Both the position numbers and the translations under genes were made by a program. DNA of 64,000 nt from Cytophagaceae bacterium (lineage in GTDB: Bacteria; Bacteroidota; Bacteroidia; Cytophagales; Flexibacteraceae): positions 1 through 64,000 of the forward strand of contig JAIXQU010000103.1 of the NCBI GenBank assembly GCA_027485575.1, written 5' to 3'. Shown here in pieces: positions 63,046 to 64,000 of the stretch (positions are counted from its first letter, which is position 1; every line of letters starts with the position of its first letter). Under the pieces are notes generated by a model. It did not search any database, was not told where the DNA came from, and saw nothing but the letters and a program-made list of their open reading frames with translations.

Positions 63046-63942
63046 ATGAATGTAGTCATAGACAAAAATTCTGGTTATTGTTTTGGTGTTGAATATGCCA
63101 TTGAAATGGCTGAGAATGAGTTGAACCAAAGTGGTCAACTATATTGTCTTGGTGACATAGTTCATAACTCAATGGAGGTTAACCGACTTGAAGAGAAGGG
63201 TTTAGAGGTCATTGACCACGAGAAACTAAAGAACTTGCATGATTGCAAAGTCTTGATTCGGGCACATGGTGAGCCTCCGGATACCTATAAAATAGCCATT
63301 GAAAACAATATTGAACTTATTGATGCTTCTTGTCCTGTTGTGTTAAAACTGCAGAATCGGGTAAAAAATGAATTTGATAAGGTGGAGGCAAAAGGAGGGC
63401 AAATGATAATTTATGGACAAAAAGGCCATGCAGAAATAATTGGACTTAATGGCCAAATTGGAAATAAAGCAACCATCATTACAACTGAAGAGGAACTGAA
63501 TGCAATAGATTTTTCAAAGCCAATTTCCTTGTTTAGCCAAACCACAAAAAGCACAGCTGGTTTTCAAAGAATTAAATCCAACATCGAGCAGAAAATTTTA
63601 GAGGCAAATTCAGAGGCAGAACTTGGTGAAATTTTTGATGCCAATGATAGTATATGCAGGCAGGTTAGCAATAGAGAACCTCAACTAACAGTTTTTGCCC
63701 GGAATTTTGATGTAGTTCTTTTTGTGAGTGGAAAAAAAAGTTCCAATGGAAAAGCTCTTTTTTCGGTTTGTAAGAATCTCAATGAAAATAGCTATTTTAT
63801 TGAAAATGAGACTGAAATAGATCCAGAATGGTTAAAAGGATTTTCCTCAGTTGGGATTTGTGGAGCAACTTCAACACCTATGTGGCTTATGGAACAGGTA
63901 GCCAGAAAAGTTGAGGATTTAAGTTTGACCACGTCTTTATAG
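63046..63942 (+). CDS. ispH: 4-hydroxy-3-methylbut-2-enyl diphosphate reductase
   Basis: A 298-residue IspH. The three [4Fe-4S] Cys are in SGYCFGVE near residue 12, DASCPVV near 97 and DSICRQVSNR near 206. LGDIVHN and RAHGEPP supply the substrate-binding His residues, and GHAEIIGLNGQ the catalytic Glu region. It makes IPP and DMAPP in the last MEP step. ATG 63046 (MNVVIDKN) is used rather than GTG 63037, which adds three residues. The tsaD gene begins 18 bp after the stop. Confidence 0.95.
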   Translation: MNVVIDKNSGYCFGVEYAIEMAENELNQSGQLYCLGDIVHNSMEVNRLEEKGLEVIDHEKLKNLHDCKVLIRAHGEPPDTYKIAIENNIELIDASCPVVLKLQNRVKNEFDKVEAKGGQMIIYGQKGHAEIIGLNGQIGNKATIITTEEELNAIDFSKPISLFSQTTKSTAGFQRIKSNIEQKILEANSEAELGEIFDANDSICRQVSNREPQLTVFARNFDVVLFVSGKKSSNGKALFSVCKNLNENSYFIENETEIDPEWLKGFSSVGICGATSTPMWLMEQVARKVEDLSLTTSL

Positions 63943-63960
63943 ACACTTTCTCAAAATCAG

Positions 63961-64000
63961 GTGAATTTATTGGCAATTGAATCCTCTTGTGATGATACTT
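63961..64000 (+). CDS. tsaD: tRNA threonylcarbamoyladenosine synthase TsaD, 5' end
   Basis: Only the first 13 codons are in the window, from GTG 63961: MNLLAIESSCDDT. LAIESSCDDT is the signature start of TsaD (Kae1/YgjD), which adds the threonylcarbamoyl group to A37 of ANN-decoding tRNAs together with TsaB and TsaE. It follows ispH by 18 bp on the same strand. The rest is cut off by the window edge. Confidence 0.85.
   Translation, partial: MNLLAIESSCDDT

Overview
The window is a 64 kb piece of a low-GC Bacteroidota chromosome. The evidence is: two secreted proteins with C-terminal type IX secretion (T9SS) sorting domains; promoters of the TAnnTTTG type; almost no Shine-Dalgarno sequences; a Bacteroidota-type RNA polymerase omega subunit; a three-domain IspG of about 660 residues; and a 29-residue COX24-like basic protein. 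IspG and IspH together show the MEP isoprenoid route. Most Flavobacteriia use mevalonate instead, so a Cytophagales, Chitinophagales or Sphingobacteriales-like lineage is more likely; the order cannot be fixed from this sequence. No rRNA, tRNA or CRISPR array was seen.

Layout. 1-500: wreckage of transposases (an IS256-like fragment and an IS3-like OrfA/OrfB remnant). 660-8280: envelope and metabolic genes (DUF2807 lipoprotein, class IV aminotransferase, a GH3 glycosidase fused to a class C beta-lactamase-like domain, FabG, an amidohydrolase, an acyltransferase). 8270-15130, minus strand: a glycan or lipid modification set (SGNH hydrolase, GT39-like and GT2 enzymes), then an alpha/beta hydrolase, a lipoprotein and the cytochrome c maturation genes ccmE-D-C-B, with CcmE of the rare CxxxY type. 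15250-24000: DNA and RNA maintenance (SSB, MutY, an IHF/HU-like protein, a TPR protein, a COX24-like mini-protein, RNase G, a nitronate monooxygenase-like enzyme, ribosomal protein S15 and PNPase). 24100-27160: thiolase and two proteins of unknown function.

27160-30340 is the disturbed part. It holds a coupled gene fragment, a decayed Rieske-like pseudogene, an intact IS1595-family element with a perfect 8-bp target duplication, and a near-identical 45-bp repeat on both sides of that element. 30340-44840: a CotH/lamin-tail T9SS protein, an RND efflux pair, a second acyltransferase, a Qnr-like pentapeptide protein, a large reprolysin-like T9SS metalloprotease, and a CPBP protease next to PanB. 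44970-64000: mostly housekeeping genes (nitrilase/omega-amidase, LMW-PTP, GT4, IspG, BamD-omega, NrdB, flavin reductase-like, CpsB-like phosphatase, YjjG, GlyA, CoaX, IspH and the first codons of TsaD). Among them lie a LysR-type protein reduced to its DNA-binding half, which overlaps a convergent periplasmic-binding-fold gene, and a large lipoprotein with TPRs.

Functional links. PanB and CoaX are both in coenzyme A synthesis. RNase G, PNPase and S15 form the RNA-turnover block. BamD, several lipoproteins and the outer-membrane barrel serve the outer membrane. No obviously novel multi-gene system stands out. The most unusual items are the CxxxY-type ccm locus without ccmA or ccmF nearby, the split LysR-like and binding-protein pair, the COX24 mini-protein, and the repeat-bounded decaying region around 27-30 kb.
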